Source: JBBATK01 sp044224515 (GTDB taxonomy: Bacteria; Bacteroidota; Ignavibacteria; Kapaibacteriales; NICIL-2). From it: a stretch of 64,000 nt of DNA. Every line of letters begins with the position of its first letter. The first letter of the stretch is position 1. Both the position numbers and the translations under genes were made by a program. The notes beneath the pieces were generated by a model. The model did not search any database. It was not told where the DNA came from and saw only the letters and a list, made by a program, of their open reading frames with translations. Shown piece by piece: positions 25,573 through 34,932 of this stretch. The DNA is taken from contig JBGAKH010000001.1 of the NCBI GenBank assembly GCA_044224515.1, positions 310,001 through 374,000 on the forward strand, written 5' to 3'.

Positions 25573-27282
25573 CTAACGCATGAGTTTCGACATTTCAACG
25601 CGTCGATTTCTCTTGTAGTACGCCTCCAATTGCTCATCCTTTCGTCGTGGAAGAGGCTTCAACTCTCCCGCCGAGCTTGCTTGCAACAAAGCTCGTGGAA
25701 CACCGCGTTTCACCAACTCCTCAACAACAAACTCAACTCTTCGTTTTCCTAAATTATAGTTGTACTCTGTTGTTCCATTCTCGTCGGTGTGCCCTACCAA
25801 GATGACAGACTTGATGCCATCTTTAAACTTCTTGAGATTCTCAGCCACTACATCTAATTGCTCGGTCCAAGCTTGCGTGGTTTCTAGGCCGTTGCTATCT
25901 AAAACAGTCTTATACGGTTCCAATGCAATGTTTTCCGGGAAATTGATTCGCAGCTCCAAGACTTCAGGGACAACAAAATCGTGGTTCAAAGTAACGAGAC
26001 TGTCTCTAGGAGCTTTACGTACTTGATAACTGTCATAGAAACCGTTTTCCGTTTCCGCAACTACCTCTATGTCATGTAACAGTGGAACTCGCATGGAGTA
26101 GTCACCGGAATCGTTTGCAATGGTACGACCTACCACTTGCCGAACCTTCAGGTCACGTGCAATTACTTCGCCGCGACGGACTATGCGCATACGGCTTGTA
26201 CGGATCCTTCCACGAATGGTTATTGAATCGACCTGGGTGTTTTGTTCTCGGTGTTGTGTCTCAACAGAGTCGGGTTGCACATCGTTACGGGCGATGGTCT
26301 TCGTCTTCTTTAGTCTCTCACGTACGTACAGATCAAAGCCTGTGGAACCGTGTCGATTCGAACTAAAGTAAAGTAGTTCATCCACTGATCCCGGACTCGA
26401 AGCAAAGAGCTCGTCGGACGCTCCGTTCAGAGGAGCTCCGAGATTTTGAACGCCCGCGCAGCGCACCAGCCCTCGCGAGACATCAAACTCTAAACTGCAA
26501 CGAAATAGGTCGTATCCTCCGTAACCCTCATGACCGGTTGAAGCAAACATCAGTGTGGTACCATCAGCACAGATGTACGGACAAAGTTCATCGCACTCAG
26601 TATTCACAGCACTACCGAGGTTTCGGGCAAGAGACCAGGCTTCGCTTTCGCTCTTGCGCACCATATACCAGATGTCCGTGCCTCCAATACCTCCAAGACG
26701 ATTTGATGCGAACATCAACAGTCGACCGTCTCGCGAAAGGCTTGCTTGAGAATTCCATCCCGGCATGGCATCACCCGTTTTCAAACCATGGAAAGTTGGC
26801 TTTGTAGAGGAAGGGTTGTGCACGTCCACGATGTGCGACGCTGTGTCGTCTTCGAGAGCCAGATACACACTTGCAACGTGAGAGCTACGCCCGGTGACAC
26901 AACCTATTCCTAAAACGCTGTCCACCATCCACTCTTCACCCAATCTCGCACTGTCCACGGATGGAAATAAGGCCTTACGCACATTCATTGATCCGGCGGG
27001 TCCGAGCGAAACGAGTGCCTCCGTTTTGTTGAGCCAGTGTGCAGTCCATTCCGAAGTCTGACCATTCAATCCGCGCACTACCTTGATCGGATAGTAAAAC
27101 TGGCCTTCACCACCGTCAACTGTGTCGAATGGGATTCCCAGCGCCGCCTTCTGCACACAGGGTTGAGGTTGCGGAATCGGACAATCCTTCGTCGGTCTGG
27201 GAGGCAGGGTCGGCGAACAGGAGTGGAGCAAAACAAAAAGCACCGACGCTATGTGTCCTGCACGTAGCCTATCAAATCTCAT
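25573..27282 (-). CDS. OmpA-family lipoprotein with PD40 beta-propeller repeats
   Basis: From the ATG at 27282 the protein has 569 residues. The lipobox LHSC places the lipidated Cys at 22. Residues about 170-330 hold WD40-like PD40 repeats (DGRLLMFASNRLGGIGGTDIW, ELLYFSSNRHGSTGFDLYV). A carboxypeptidase-regulatory-like segment follows near 360-430. The C-terminal OmpA domain (ILVGHTDENGTTEYN, LGKRRVEFV) binds peptidoglycan. Such proteins tether the outer membrane, and some relatives work with type IX secretion or gliding machinery. The frame extends to 27330, but 27282 is preceded by GGAG and overlaps the upstream aat gene by only 11 bases. Confidence 0.9.
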   Translation of the reverse strand: MRFDRLRAGHIASVLFVLLHSCSPTLPPRPTKDCPIPQPQPCVQKAALGIPFDTVDGGEGQFYYPIKVVRGLNGQTSEWTAHWLNKTEALVSLGPAGSMNVRKALFPSVDSARLGEEWMVDSVLGIGCVTGRSSHVASVYLALEDDTASHIVDVHNPSSTKPTFHGLKTGDAMPGWNSQASLSRDGRLLMFASNRLGGIGGTDIWYMVRKSESEAWSLARNLGSAVNTECDELCPYICADGTTLMFASTGHEGYGGYDLFRCSLEFDVSRGLVRCAGVQNLGAPLNGASDELFASSPGSVDELLYFSSNRHGSTGFDLYVRERLKKTKTIARNDVQPDSVETQHREQNTQVDSITIRGRIRTSRMRIVRRGEVIARDLKVRQVVGRTIANDSGDYSMRVPLLHDIEVVAETENGFYDSYQVRKAPRDSLVTLNHDFVVPEVLELRINFPENIALEPYKTVLDSNGLETTQAWTEQLDVVAENLKKFKDGIKSVILVGHTDENGTTEYNYNLGKRRVEFVVEELVKRGVPRALLQASSAGELKPLPRRKDEQLEAYYKRNRRVEMSKLMR

Positions 27283-27925
27283 TGCGCTCTCCATCGGTTT
27301 CAGAAAATCGTGGAGTCTGAGATACGGCATAGTCCAGCAATTCCAGATACTGCGCTCGTTCGATCTCGACAGCCCCTAACTGCAGCGTAAAGCGATTGAG
27401 ATACTGAGTATCCAACAACACAAAGTGTTGAGACTGAAGATGATCTAAGAGGTAAACAAAGGCGGCTTTAGATGCATTGCTTCGGACCGAGAACATCGAC
27501 TCACCAAAAAACGCAGCTCCTATGGCTACACCATAGAGTCCTCCGACGAGTTCATTTTCATGCCACGTTTCGATTGAGTGCACCACTCCCCGCTCATACA
27601 ACTGAGTATATATTGCGATTATATCATCGGAAATCCACACTTCATCGCCTTTATCGCGTCTACTGCATGCTTCGATAACATCACTAAAAGCACTGTCCAC
27701 AGTCATCCTAAAACCGGCTTTTGCTATGTCTTTGCGAAGCGAGCGCGAGACTTTTAAGTCGTGCAGGGGAAAAACTGCTCGAGGATCCGGAGAATGCCAG
27801 AATATCATGCCTTCCTGTTCAGCCATGGGAAAGAAGGAAGTACAGTAGGCGTGCAGCAACAACTCCTCGCTCAACACGGAGGGATGACAAAACTCTAGGT
27901 GACGAAATGGAAATGAAGACCCCAT
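27272..27925 (-). CDS. aat: Leucyl/phenylalanyl-tRNA--protein transferase
   Basis: The 217-residue protein shows the Aat family path: GYFPM-like FFPMAEQEGMIFWHSPDPRAVFPL, the GLYGVAIGAAFFGESMFS active-site segment, the ASKAAFVYL helix, and LLDTQYLN. Aat transfers Leu or Phe from tRNA to proteins with N-terminal Arg or Lys, creating N-degrons read by ClpS/ClpAP. The gene lies upstream of and overlaps the OmpA-family gene by 11 bases. The two functions are unrelated, so the overlap probably reflects compaction. Confidence 0.96.
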   Translation of the reverse strand: MGSSFPFRHLEFCHPSVLSEELLLHAYCTSFFPMAEQEGMIFWHSPDPRAVFPLHDLKVSRSLRKDIAKAGFRMTVDSAFSDVIEACSRRDKGDEVWISDDIIAIYTQLYERGVVHSIETWHENELVGGLYGVAIGAAFFGESMFSVRSNASKAAFVYLLDHLQSQHFVLLDTQYLNRFTLQLGAVEIERAQYLELLDYAVSQTPRFSETDGERNEI

Positions 27926-28111
27926 AGTACCTGTTCGACCGTCAACGCGACTTCAGCGTATGTAATGGAATAGAAAAAACACCCTATTGGGCAGCACCTC
28001 AATCAAGCGAAATATAGGACGTAAAAACGTAATTTGTAGGAACAAACCTTGTGGGACGCCCACGTCGCTTCGGCAACAGCGACTAGTTTCAACATTCCAT
28101 GAAAGCACTTT

Positions 28112-29023
28112 ATGCTGAGACACAGTACCAAGTTGAGAAGAGTTTCCGTTCTCGCTCTTTTTGCGATTGTTTTTGTTAGCGCGTCACTGCGTGCCGCCCC
28201 GCCAAAAGTCCTGATCATAAATGCACACCCGGATGACGAAAGTGGGTGCGCAGCTACGGTATACAAGATCACTCACGATCTTCACGGCGTTGTCGACCTC
28301 TGCTTGATAACGAACGGCGAAGGTGGATTCAAATACTCTACACTTGCCGAAGATTGGTACGGGTTGGAGCTAACCGACGAAGCAGTGGGTCGTCAGCATT
28401 TGCCGCGTATACGCAAACAAGAGATGATGAATGCAGCTAAGGTAATCGGCATTCGCAATGTCGTGTTTCTCGAACATTGGGATCAACGCTATACAACCGA
28501 TGTTCAGGAGGTCTTTCGTGAAGCCTGGGATACAGCTCTAGTTGCGAAACAATTGGGAAACCTGATTGACAAAGGTGCATACGACTTTGTGTTTTGTCTT
28601 CTACCCACTCCCGATACCCATGGTGGACATAAAGGTGCCAGCATTTTAGCGCTTCAACATATCTGTTCGATGAGTGCAGCAAAGCCGATCGTGCTTGGAG
28701 TTGGATTTGCTCGCAAAGATTCGCTATCCGTAATTCCAAAAACACTGGACGCTTACCCTGTTACCAAACTCAAAAGCGGTGTTGGCCCCTTCATCTTCGA
28801 CAAGAGCACTCCTTTTGGTTTTAAAAAACGCTTGAATTACAAAATCATCGTAGCGTGGTTAGTTGCGGAGCACAAGTCTCAAGGCACTGTTCAACTAGGA
28901 ATGAACGAAAGCGATCTAGAAGCCTTTTATTATTTCGATTGTAATTCTCAGGACGGAATAGCAAAGACACAAGCTCTTTTTGATGAATTGAAGGTGGTAC
29001 GTTACAAAGAAAAGTCGTATTAA
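28112..29023 (+). CDS. Exported PIG-L family deacetylase
   Basis: This 303-residue protein has a signal peptide (residues 1-29, LALFAIVFVSASLRAA) and the PIG-L/LmbE zinc motif AHPDDE at 38-43. A second ligand region follows in PDTHGGHKGAS, with conserved RIRKQEMMNAAKVIG between them. Members remove acetyl groups from N-acetylglucosaminyl compounds, including lipid-linked sugars and the bacillithiol precursor. The signal peptide makes a periplasmic or surface substrate more likely here than the cytoplasmic bacillithiol step. The gene stands alone and is divergent from aat. Confidence 0.9.
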   Translation: MLRHSTKLRRVSVLALFAIVFVSASLRAAPPKVLIINAHPDDESGCAATVYKITHDLHGVVDLCLITNGEGGFKYSTLAEDWYGLELTDEAVGRQHLPRIRKQEMMNAAKVIGIRNVVFLEHWDQRYTTDVQEVFREAWDTALVAKQLGNLIDKGAYDFVFCLLPTPDTHGGHKGASILALQHICSMSAAKPIVLGVGFARKDSLSVIPKTLDAYPVTKLKSGVGPFIFDKSTPFGFKKRLNYKIIVAWLVAEHKSQGTVQLGMNESDLEAFYYFDCNSQDGIAKTQALFDELKVVRYKEKSY

Positions 29024-29355
29024 CCTTGAACATTGTCCGGTGTCTTGCAAAACAAAGCAAAGTCGAGAATGTTGACGGGTCTGCAATGCAGTTGTTCGTG
29101 TAGTTGGTATTGTTCATGTTGGCCGGCTTTGATGAGGTCGGCAGCATTGCGAACCTGAAATTGATATCGTCAACACCCAAAAGCCCTCGTTAGAACCATA
29201 GGTTGCATCTAAGTATGTTGCACACAGTTGGATGTGAAGTTATCGGCGCTTTGACTTTCGCTAACGAATGAGTCGATGTTTGTGTCTTGGGAAGATTCCC
29301 GATTCGAAGTGCTAGGTCGAGTGACTATTATCTACAACAAACCGGTACCGATTAG
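29024..29355. other. Gene-free spacer upstream of the T9SS propeller gene
   Basis: These 332 bases hold no recognisable gene or RNA. The promoter of the following large gene is expected here, but no confident TAnnTTTG element is seen. Confidence 0.45.
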
Positions 29356-32127
29356 ATGAATGTTTTCATATCGCTCTTCCTGCTTGTACTTACTTTTGGT
29401 TTGTGTTCAGTGCACCGGACTCCGACCCGCAGTGCCGATCCGGATGAAATAGGATCGACCGACGACCGGTCCGAACTTCTGAAGTATGAGTTTGAAAGAA
29501 CACGGAATCCGGCTACGAATAGTATCCCGGATGACATACGAATTCGGGAGAATGCTTTTGTTGCTCGAATTCCGAGCGGCCCTACCGATGCGTCAAATCT
29601 GTTTGGACTTGCTGCCTCCGACAGTGTGTTATGTCCGGACGTCGATCAGATTCAAAACCACGGTGTCGAGCGAACCGGGGGCCGTACCAGAGCACTTGCC
29701 ATTGACGTCAACAACCCACGAACGCTTGTCATTGCCACAGCCGGAGGTGGCGTATGGCGCTCAAGCGACGATGGCGGAACATGGTTATCAACATCCGATC
29801 AAAACGCAGTTCAGAGTGCCACCTGTGTTTGTCAAGATCCACGCCCCGGAAGGAGTCACACTTGGTACTACGGCACCGGAGAAGTGTACTCAACCGGTGG
29901 CTATCCAACTTATACCTGGGACATGGGTGTGGGAATTTTCAAGTCTACAGACAGCGCAAAACACTGGAATAGTCTACCGTCAACTTCCTCGAATCGACAA
30001 GCATCTCCCGATGCAGCCTTCAACTTTGTAACAGCTCTTTGTGTGAATCCGGTTCGTATGGACAGCGACGTAGTCTTTGCAGCAGCAAACGGATGCATCA
30101 TGCGCTCCAACAACGGAGGTAGCTCGTGGTCGATGGTCTTGGGTAGTCCGGCGATGGCGAGAACCGTCTTTACCGAAGTTGCTGTCAGCCCAACCGGTGT
30201 CGCTTATGCCACCATCGGAGTCGGCGGAAATGTTGGGATTTATCGATCGGTCGATGGCATATCGTGGACGAAAATTTCCACCTCGGTTGTTGTTGGCTCT
30301 TCAACCTTGCGAATTCGAATGGCAATCTGTCCCTCCAACCCAAACGTCGTATGGTTCCTCAAAGCAAATCCGAGCACAGGTCAGTCCATACTGTTGAAGT
30401 ATACCTACCTCAGTGGCAGCGGCAGCTCGAGCGGCGGTACGTGGGAGGAGCGCGGCTTTGGTCTATCCTCTGTTCTTGAGACGCAGGGCGGCTATTCAAT
30501 GGCAGTAGGAGTTGCAGCCGATGACGAGAACAAGGTCATGGTCGCAGGCACAAGCGCTTACTACTCTTCAGATGGATTCGAGAATGAAGACCTCATGCTT
30601 CACGTAGGCGGTTACAGTAAGGAATACCTCCTGAATAGAAAATGGGATCCTGTACGTCCTGAATTGTATCTCTACGGAAATAGTCACCCGGATGTGCATG
30701 CGTGTGTATTTGCCCCCGTCACGGGGTCAACAGCAGTGTATTTGGCTTGCGATGGCGGTGTGTTTAAAACATCAAAAATTGATGAACTACCGTCGACGAA
30801 CTGGAAGAGTCTCAACGCAACCATCATCGCTGAACAGTTCTACAGCATTGCCATTGATCCGGCCGGCAATCGAGATGGAACGTTTATCGGTGGCGCACAA
30901 GACAATAACTCAAATATCGGATCGCGTGATGGTAGAGCCATGCGTTGGGTGCTTGGAGGTGATGGAATGGTATGCGAGATGTGCGCAAACCGTCGAGCTG
31001 TCCTACCGGCTTATCAAGGAGGACAGGTTTTCCGTGTTCGGATGAACGACAATCTTGACGCGGTGTTAGAGTACAACAATCTACGGCCTTCAACAGGAAA
31101 CTTCGACTTCATCTGTCCACTACAACTCGATCCGGCGGAAGATTCTGTGTTATACATGGTCGGCGGACAAAGCCTTTGGCGTAACTCTAACATCTTTGCG
31201 CGCGATTACTTCAACGACGCAAAACCTAATAGCACCGGGTGGACTTCAATCAACTTGGTATCGGGAACAACAAGTATAAACAATGCCAGTGCATTGGCCG
31301 TATCGACTATTCCGCGAAATCGAGTCTATGTTGGTTCAAAAACCGGAACAGTTTTGATGATCGATAACGCTCATAAAACCAGCCGCACGATTTCGGTTCG
31401 TACGGGATCAAAAATGCCAAAGAACGCCTACATCAACAACATAACGGTGAATCCCAACAACGGCAATGAAGTCTTTGTAGTGTTTAGCAATTACGAAGTA
31501 CTCAGTGTGTATCATAGCACCGATGCGGGACTAAATTGGGAGTGCATTGCGGGAAACCTTGAGGAATTCGATGATGGCACCGGAGCCGGTCCTGCATGTC
31601 GCTGGATCCAAATGCTAAACTATCAATCAAAAACTGTATACCTTTTGGGCACTACCTCCGGAGTGTTTTGGACGACTAGTTTAAGTGGAATGCAAACCGC
31701 CTGGTATCGATTTACTGCAATTCCTGCGGTTAACGTCGACATGATCAAAACACGAAGTACAGACGGATTCATCGCCGTGGCTACACACGGACGCGGCATC
31801 TACACCACCTATGCCGTTGTCAAAGACGCAAAATCGAGTGGCGTCGGAGTACAGGAGCAAAATCCGGAGTTTAGCCTCACCGTGTTTCCCAATCCCTGTT
31901 CCGACGTACTTAGCATGAAAGCAGCCCTGCCACACAGCGGGAATGTCGACTATGAAGTTTTGTCGGAACAAGGGCGTAGCCTTCAACGTGGATCACTCGA
32001 CAATGCTAATGAAGATGCTGTGGAACACCGGATCGATGTTCACAATCTTGCTACGGGTCGCTATTGGCTGCTTCTTCGAAAGAACGGGCGCGTTGTTGCA
32101 AAAACCTCTTTTATTCGCAGCAGTTAA
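29356..32127 (+). CDS. T9SS-exported beta-propeller-like (sortilin/BNR) protein
   Basis: The 923-residue protein starts with a hydrophobic signal (MNVFISLFLLVLTFGLCSV). It then carries repeated BNR/sortilin-type units: GGGVWRSSDDGGTW near 133, GIFKSTDSAKHW, CIMRSNNGGSSW, GIYRSVDGISW and YHSTDAGLNW. It also has THGRGIYTT, common in Vps10/sialidase-like propellers. Residues about 835-923 are a T9SS sorting domain (VFPNPCSDVLSM ... LATGRYWLLLR). The propeller probably forms two stacked domains that bind protein or glycan at the surface; no catalytic residues can be assigned. It is clearly related to the protein at 51239-54298. lpxH follows after 64 bases. Confidence 0.85.
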   Translation: MNVFISLFLLVLTFGLCSVHRTPTRSADPDEIGSTDDRSELLKYEFERTRNPATNSIPDDIRIRENAFVARIPSGPTDASNLFGLAASDSVLCPDVDQIQNHGVERTGGRTRALAIDVNNPRTLVIATAGGGVWRSSDDGGTWLSTSDQNAVQSATCVCQDPRPGRSHTWYYGTGEVYSTGGYPTYTWDMGVGIFKSTDSAKHWNSLPSTSSNRQASPDAAFNFVTALCVNPVRMDSDVVFAAANGCIMRSNNGGSSWSMVLGSPAMARTVFTEVAVSPTGVAYATIGVGGNVGIYRSVDGISWTKISTSVVVGSSTLRIRMAICPSNPNVVWFLKANPSTGQSILLKYTYLSGSGSSSGGTWEERGFGLSSVLETQGGYSMAVGVAADDENKVMVAGTSAYYSSDGFENEDLMLHVGGYSKEYLLNRKWDPVRPELYLYGNSHPDVHACVFAPVTGSTAVYLACDGGVFKTSKIDELPSTNWKSLNATIIAEQFYSIAIDPAGNRDGTFIGGAQDNNSNIGSRDGRAMRWVLGGDGMVCEMCANRRAVLPAYQGGQVFRVRMNDNLDAVLEYNNLRPSTGNFDFICPLQLDPAEDSVLYMVGGQSLWRNSNIFARDYFNDAKPNSTGWTSINLVSGTTSINNASALAVSTIPRNRVYVGSKTGTVLMIDNAHKTSRTISVRTGSKMPKNAYINNITVNPNNGNEVFVVFSNYEVLSVYHSTDAGLNWECIAGNLEEFDDGTGAGPACRWIQMLNYQSKTVYLLGTTSGVFWTTSLSGMQTAWYRFTAIPAVNVDMIKTRSTDGFIAVATHGRGIYTTYAVVKDAKSSGVGVQEQNPEFSLTVFPNPCSDVLSMKAALPHSGNVDYEVLSEQGRSLQRGSLDNANEDAVEHRIDVHNLATGRYWLLLRKNGRVVAKTSFIRSS

Positions 32128-32191
32128 GAGTCGCATTGCGTCAAGGCTGCAGCAGTAGAGACCACCTCAATGACCACGCCTCCCTATTACA

Positions 32192-32953
32192 ATGATCTAC
32201 TTTATATCTGACATTCACTTGGGTCTTGGCGCGTACGCAGAGCGCCATGAGCGCGAAGCACGACTCATCTCCTTTCTGGATTGCATTCGGTCTAAGTGTG
32301 AAGTGTTATACATTGTCGGCGACCTTTTTGACTATTGGTTTGAATACGGCACTGTACTACCACGTGATTTTTTTCGAACCTTAGCTGCGCTTGACCGTCT
32401 TCGTTCATCAGGCGTCCGCATCGAGTACCTCATGGGCAATCATGATTTTGGCCATCAGGACTTCTTTGAACGTGAACTGAACATTCCGGTTCATAGGGCA
32501 GACCTCGAGGTTGAGCACTCTGCCAAGCGATTCTACATTGCTCATGGTGACGGAAAAGTGTACAACGATAGGGGTTATCTCATACTACGCGCTATTCTTC
32601 GCAATAAACTGAACATCAAGCTCTTTCAGTGGATACACCCTGACCTTGGTATAGGTTTGGCGTCCAACACCTCATCAAAGAGTCGCGAATACACTGATGC
32701 AAAAGACTATGGCAAGCAAGACGGATTAGCTGACTTCGCAGCTCAAAAAATCAAAGAGGGCTTTGACTATGTGGTCATGGGGCATCGTCATAAGCCCTTG
32801 GAGAAACGTATGGACTTCAACTCTCACAGCGGTGTGTATGTCAATCTTGGTGATTGGCTTGGACATCATACCTACGCTGAATTCGACGGTCACGAGCTAC
32901 GTCTGCGATCTCTGAACGACTTTTTTGCCGAGCATAAAGAGCACGGACGCTAG
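32192..32953 (+). CDS. lpxH: UDP-2,3-diacylglucosamine diphosphatase
   Basis: The 253-residue calcineurin-type phosphoesterase has all metal-site motifs: SDIHLG at the start, GDLFDYWF near 44, GNHDFG near 82, AHGDGK, and C-terminal GHRHKP. DLFDYW and the HGD spacing identify LpxH rather than a general phosphodiesterase. It hydrolyses UDP-2,3-diacylglucosamine to lipid X and UMP at the inner membrane, the fourth step of lipid A synthesis. It is read downstream of a T9SS protein and converges with phnE. Confidence 0.93.
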   Translation: MIYFISDIHLGLGAYAERHEREARLISFLDCIRSKCEVLYIVGDLFDYWFEYGTVLPRDFFRTLAALDRLRSSGVRIEYLMGNHDFGHQDFFERELNIPVHRADLEVEHSAKRFYIAHGDGKVYNDRGYLILRAILRNKLNIKLFQWIHPDLGIGLASNTSSKSREYTDAKDYGKQDGLADFAAQKIKEGFDYVVMGHRHKPLEKRMDFNSHSGVYVNLGDWLGHHTYAEFDGHELRLRSLNDFFAEHKEHGR

Positions 32954-33016
32954 GAGACGCTTCCGTGAATTGGGCATCTGAGCTGACGAGAGACTAAGAT
33001 CATTGAGAGAATATTT

Positions 33017-34033
33017 CTAACGCAGTGCCTCTCGTACTCGCGCGGACAAGTAATCCATGATCCAGACTACCAGAGCGATAATGAGGACTATCATCCCTAC
33101 AGATTTCCAATCAGCTAACATCTGATATTGGATGAGCATCGAACCGATGCCACCGCCTCCAACCAAGCCGATGATAGTAGCCATACGAACGTTGATGTCC
33201 CATCGGTAAATAGTAAACGACAGGAACGGGATGAAGATTTGTGGAACGACGGCAAACCACACAACTTGCAAAGGTGTAGCACCTGTGGCCTCTATCGCCT
33301 CCATTGGACCTGTATCAATGTCTTCGATCTGCTCTGAATACTGTTTGGCTAGAGACGCAACGGTGTGCACGCATAGAGCAAGCATACCGGGAAATGGTCC
33401 AACCTTTACCCAAACAGTGAAAATCACAGCCCACACCAGTGGTTCGATGGAACGTGTGAAATTGGTAATGAGACGTAAAAGATTGTACACGGCAAACGCT
33501 ATCGTGTTTGCCCTCATCAGATTACGAGCCGACAGAAATGCTAGAACAAAAGCAAAGGGCAGAGCAAAGGCAGTTGCCATAAACGCGATGTAGAGCGTTT
33601 CTACGATTGCCTTGATACTGTCACCAAGAAGTTGGGTATTCGAAAAGTCCGGACTTAACAAGTCACGAAAAAGTCGACCGGCTGCATCCAAACGTTGTTG
33701 CGAAAAGAGGTCAAGCACGCTTACCCGCGATACAACCCATCCACTTACAACAGTCATGACAATCAGGATCCACGCTACATGCTGCGTCCAAGAATATCGC
33801 CATCCATCGACAGATCCTTCGCCAAGTATTCGCGCCGAGAGTGAGCACTTCAGCAGCTGCGAAGCAGCTGCATACACCAAACCACACACAACGTAGAGCG
33901 AGAGAGATTCCCAAAGGAAGTCGGGAGCGGAACTGTTGCATACAACATGATACCAGCCCACACGATGTAGTGTGATAGCTAAATAAGCACCCCAAAAAGA
34001 GTCGAGTGCGAGTATAGTGAATCGTTTCTTCAT
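33017..34033 (-). CDS. phnE: Phosphonate/phosphite-type ABC transporter permease (PhnE-like)
   Basis: From the ATG at 34033 the protein has 338 residues, longer than the usual 260-280 because of two extra N-terminal spans. The BPD permease core is clear: ALPFAFVLAFLSARNLM, the EAA-type loop EAIEATGATPLQVVWFAVVPQI, and the GLVGGGGIGSMLI C-terminal signature typical of PhnE. A TTG further out (34066) would overlap phnC. The gap to phnC is 19 bases. It should pair with PhnC to import phosphonates, phosphite or a related oxyanion. No PhnD-like binding protein is encoded nearby. Confidence 0.88.
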   Translation of the reverse strand: MKKRFTILALDSFWGAYLAITLHRVGWYHVVCNSSAPDFLWESLSLYVVCGLVYAAASQLLKCSLSARILGEGSVDGWRYSWTQHVAWILIVMTVVSGWVVSRVSVLDLFSQQRLDAAGRLFRDLLSPDFSNTQLLGDSIKAIVETLYIAFMATAFALPFAFVLAFLSARNLMRANTIAFAVYNLLRLITNFTRSIEPLVWAVIFTVWVKVGPFPGMLALCVHTVASLAKQYSEQIEDIDTGPMEAIEATGATPLQVVWFAVVPQIFIPFLSFTIYRWDINVRMATIIGLVGGGGIGSMLIQYQMLADWKSVGMIVLIIALVVWIMDYLSARVREALR

Positions 34034-34052
34034 GCCTTCAGTACGCTCCTGT

Positions 34053-34820
34053 TTATCGTATCTCAACTTCTACGGCATCCTCACCATAGATTTCCTTGAA
34101 CCACTGCTCGGTGATTTGTTCAGGCTGTCCTTCGAACACCACACGTCCTGCGCGCAATGCAATCACTCGGGTGGCATACTCGCGAACCAAGCTCAAAAAG
34201 TGAAGATTACAGACTACTGTTGTTCCGAGCTCTTTGTTGACATACTCCAAATACTTCATAACCGAGTGAGAAGTGGCAGGATCCAGAGATGCTACCGGTT
34301 CATCCGCGAGTAGGAGCGAGGGATTTTGCATGAGTGTTCGCGCGATGGCAACCCGCTGCTGTTGTCCACCGGACAGCGCGTCGGCTCGCATCTCTGCCTT
34401 CTCTCGAATTCCCACGATGTCTAGATTCTTTAGTGCTTGCTCACGAAGCTCCGTGGGAAAACGATTGAGGATGGATGACACGGTTGAGACTTGTCCCAAA
34501 GCGCCACTCAGCACATTGTCGAGCACAGATCGGCGTTTCACCAGATTAAAGTGTTGGAAGATCATTCCTATGTTCTTGCGATGCTCACGCAGCTGCTTTG
34601 CGTCGTAGTTCGTTATCTCATTCCCGTCAAAGCGAATAGATCCCGAACTCGGTTTGATCAATGCATTAATACAACGCAACAAGGTCGACTTACCGGATCC
34701 GCTGAGGCCAATCACTGCAAGGAACTCGCCTTTGCGGACGTTTAGGCTAACTCCCTGCAAGGCACGAGTTCCGTTGTCGTATGTTTTTACCAGATCTGTT
34801 ACTTCGAGCAATGCTGACAT
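34053..34820 (-). CDS. phnC: Phosphonate-type ABC transporter ATP-binding protein (PhnC-like)
   Basis: The 255-residue ATPase has Walker A GLSGSGKST, the Q-loop in IGMIFQHFNLV, signature LSGGQQQRVAIAR, Walker B LLLADEP and the switch His in CNLHFL. The NLVKRRSVLDNVLSGAL segment is typical of PhnC. It powers the PhnE permease encoded next to it. The frame extends to 34964, but that would overlap recN; the ATG at 34820 gives the normal N-terminus MSALLEVTDLVKTY. No carbon-phosphorus lyase genes are in the window. Confidence 0.93.
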   Translation of the reverse strand: MSALLEVTDLVKTYDNGTRALQGVSLNVRKGEFLAVIGLSGSGKSTLLRCINALIKPSSGSIRFDGNEITNYDAKQLREHRKNIGMIFQHFNLVKRRSVLDNVLSGALGQVSTVSSILNRFPTELREQALKNLDIVGIREKAEMRADALSGGQQQRVAIARTLMQNPSLLLADEPVASLDPATSHSVMKYLEYVNKELGTTVVCNLHFLSLVREYATRVIALRAGRVVFEGQPEQITEQWFKEIYGEDAVEVEIR

Positions 34821-34932
34821 AGTCGTATATCCGTGTTGTTCGATCCTACTACCTACGCCCTTGAACGTAGTCGCATATCTATATGGTGTACAGCCTCGCA
34901 AGCCTGCGGTCGACAAGACCTGCGAACGCGGA

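Noticed and set aside
28112..29023. Bacillithiol-pathway deacetylase BshB
   Set aside because: The protein has the PIG-L motif but also a signal peptide, which does not suit a cytoplasmic bacillithiol enzyme.
28845..29180. 111-codon minus-strand frame after the PIG-L gene
   Set aside because: It overlaps the 3' end of the PIG-L gene and has no recognisable features.
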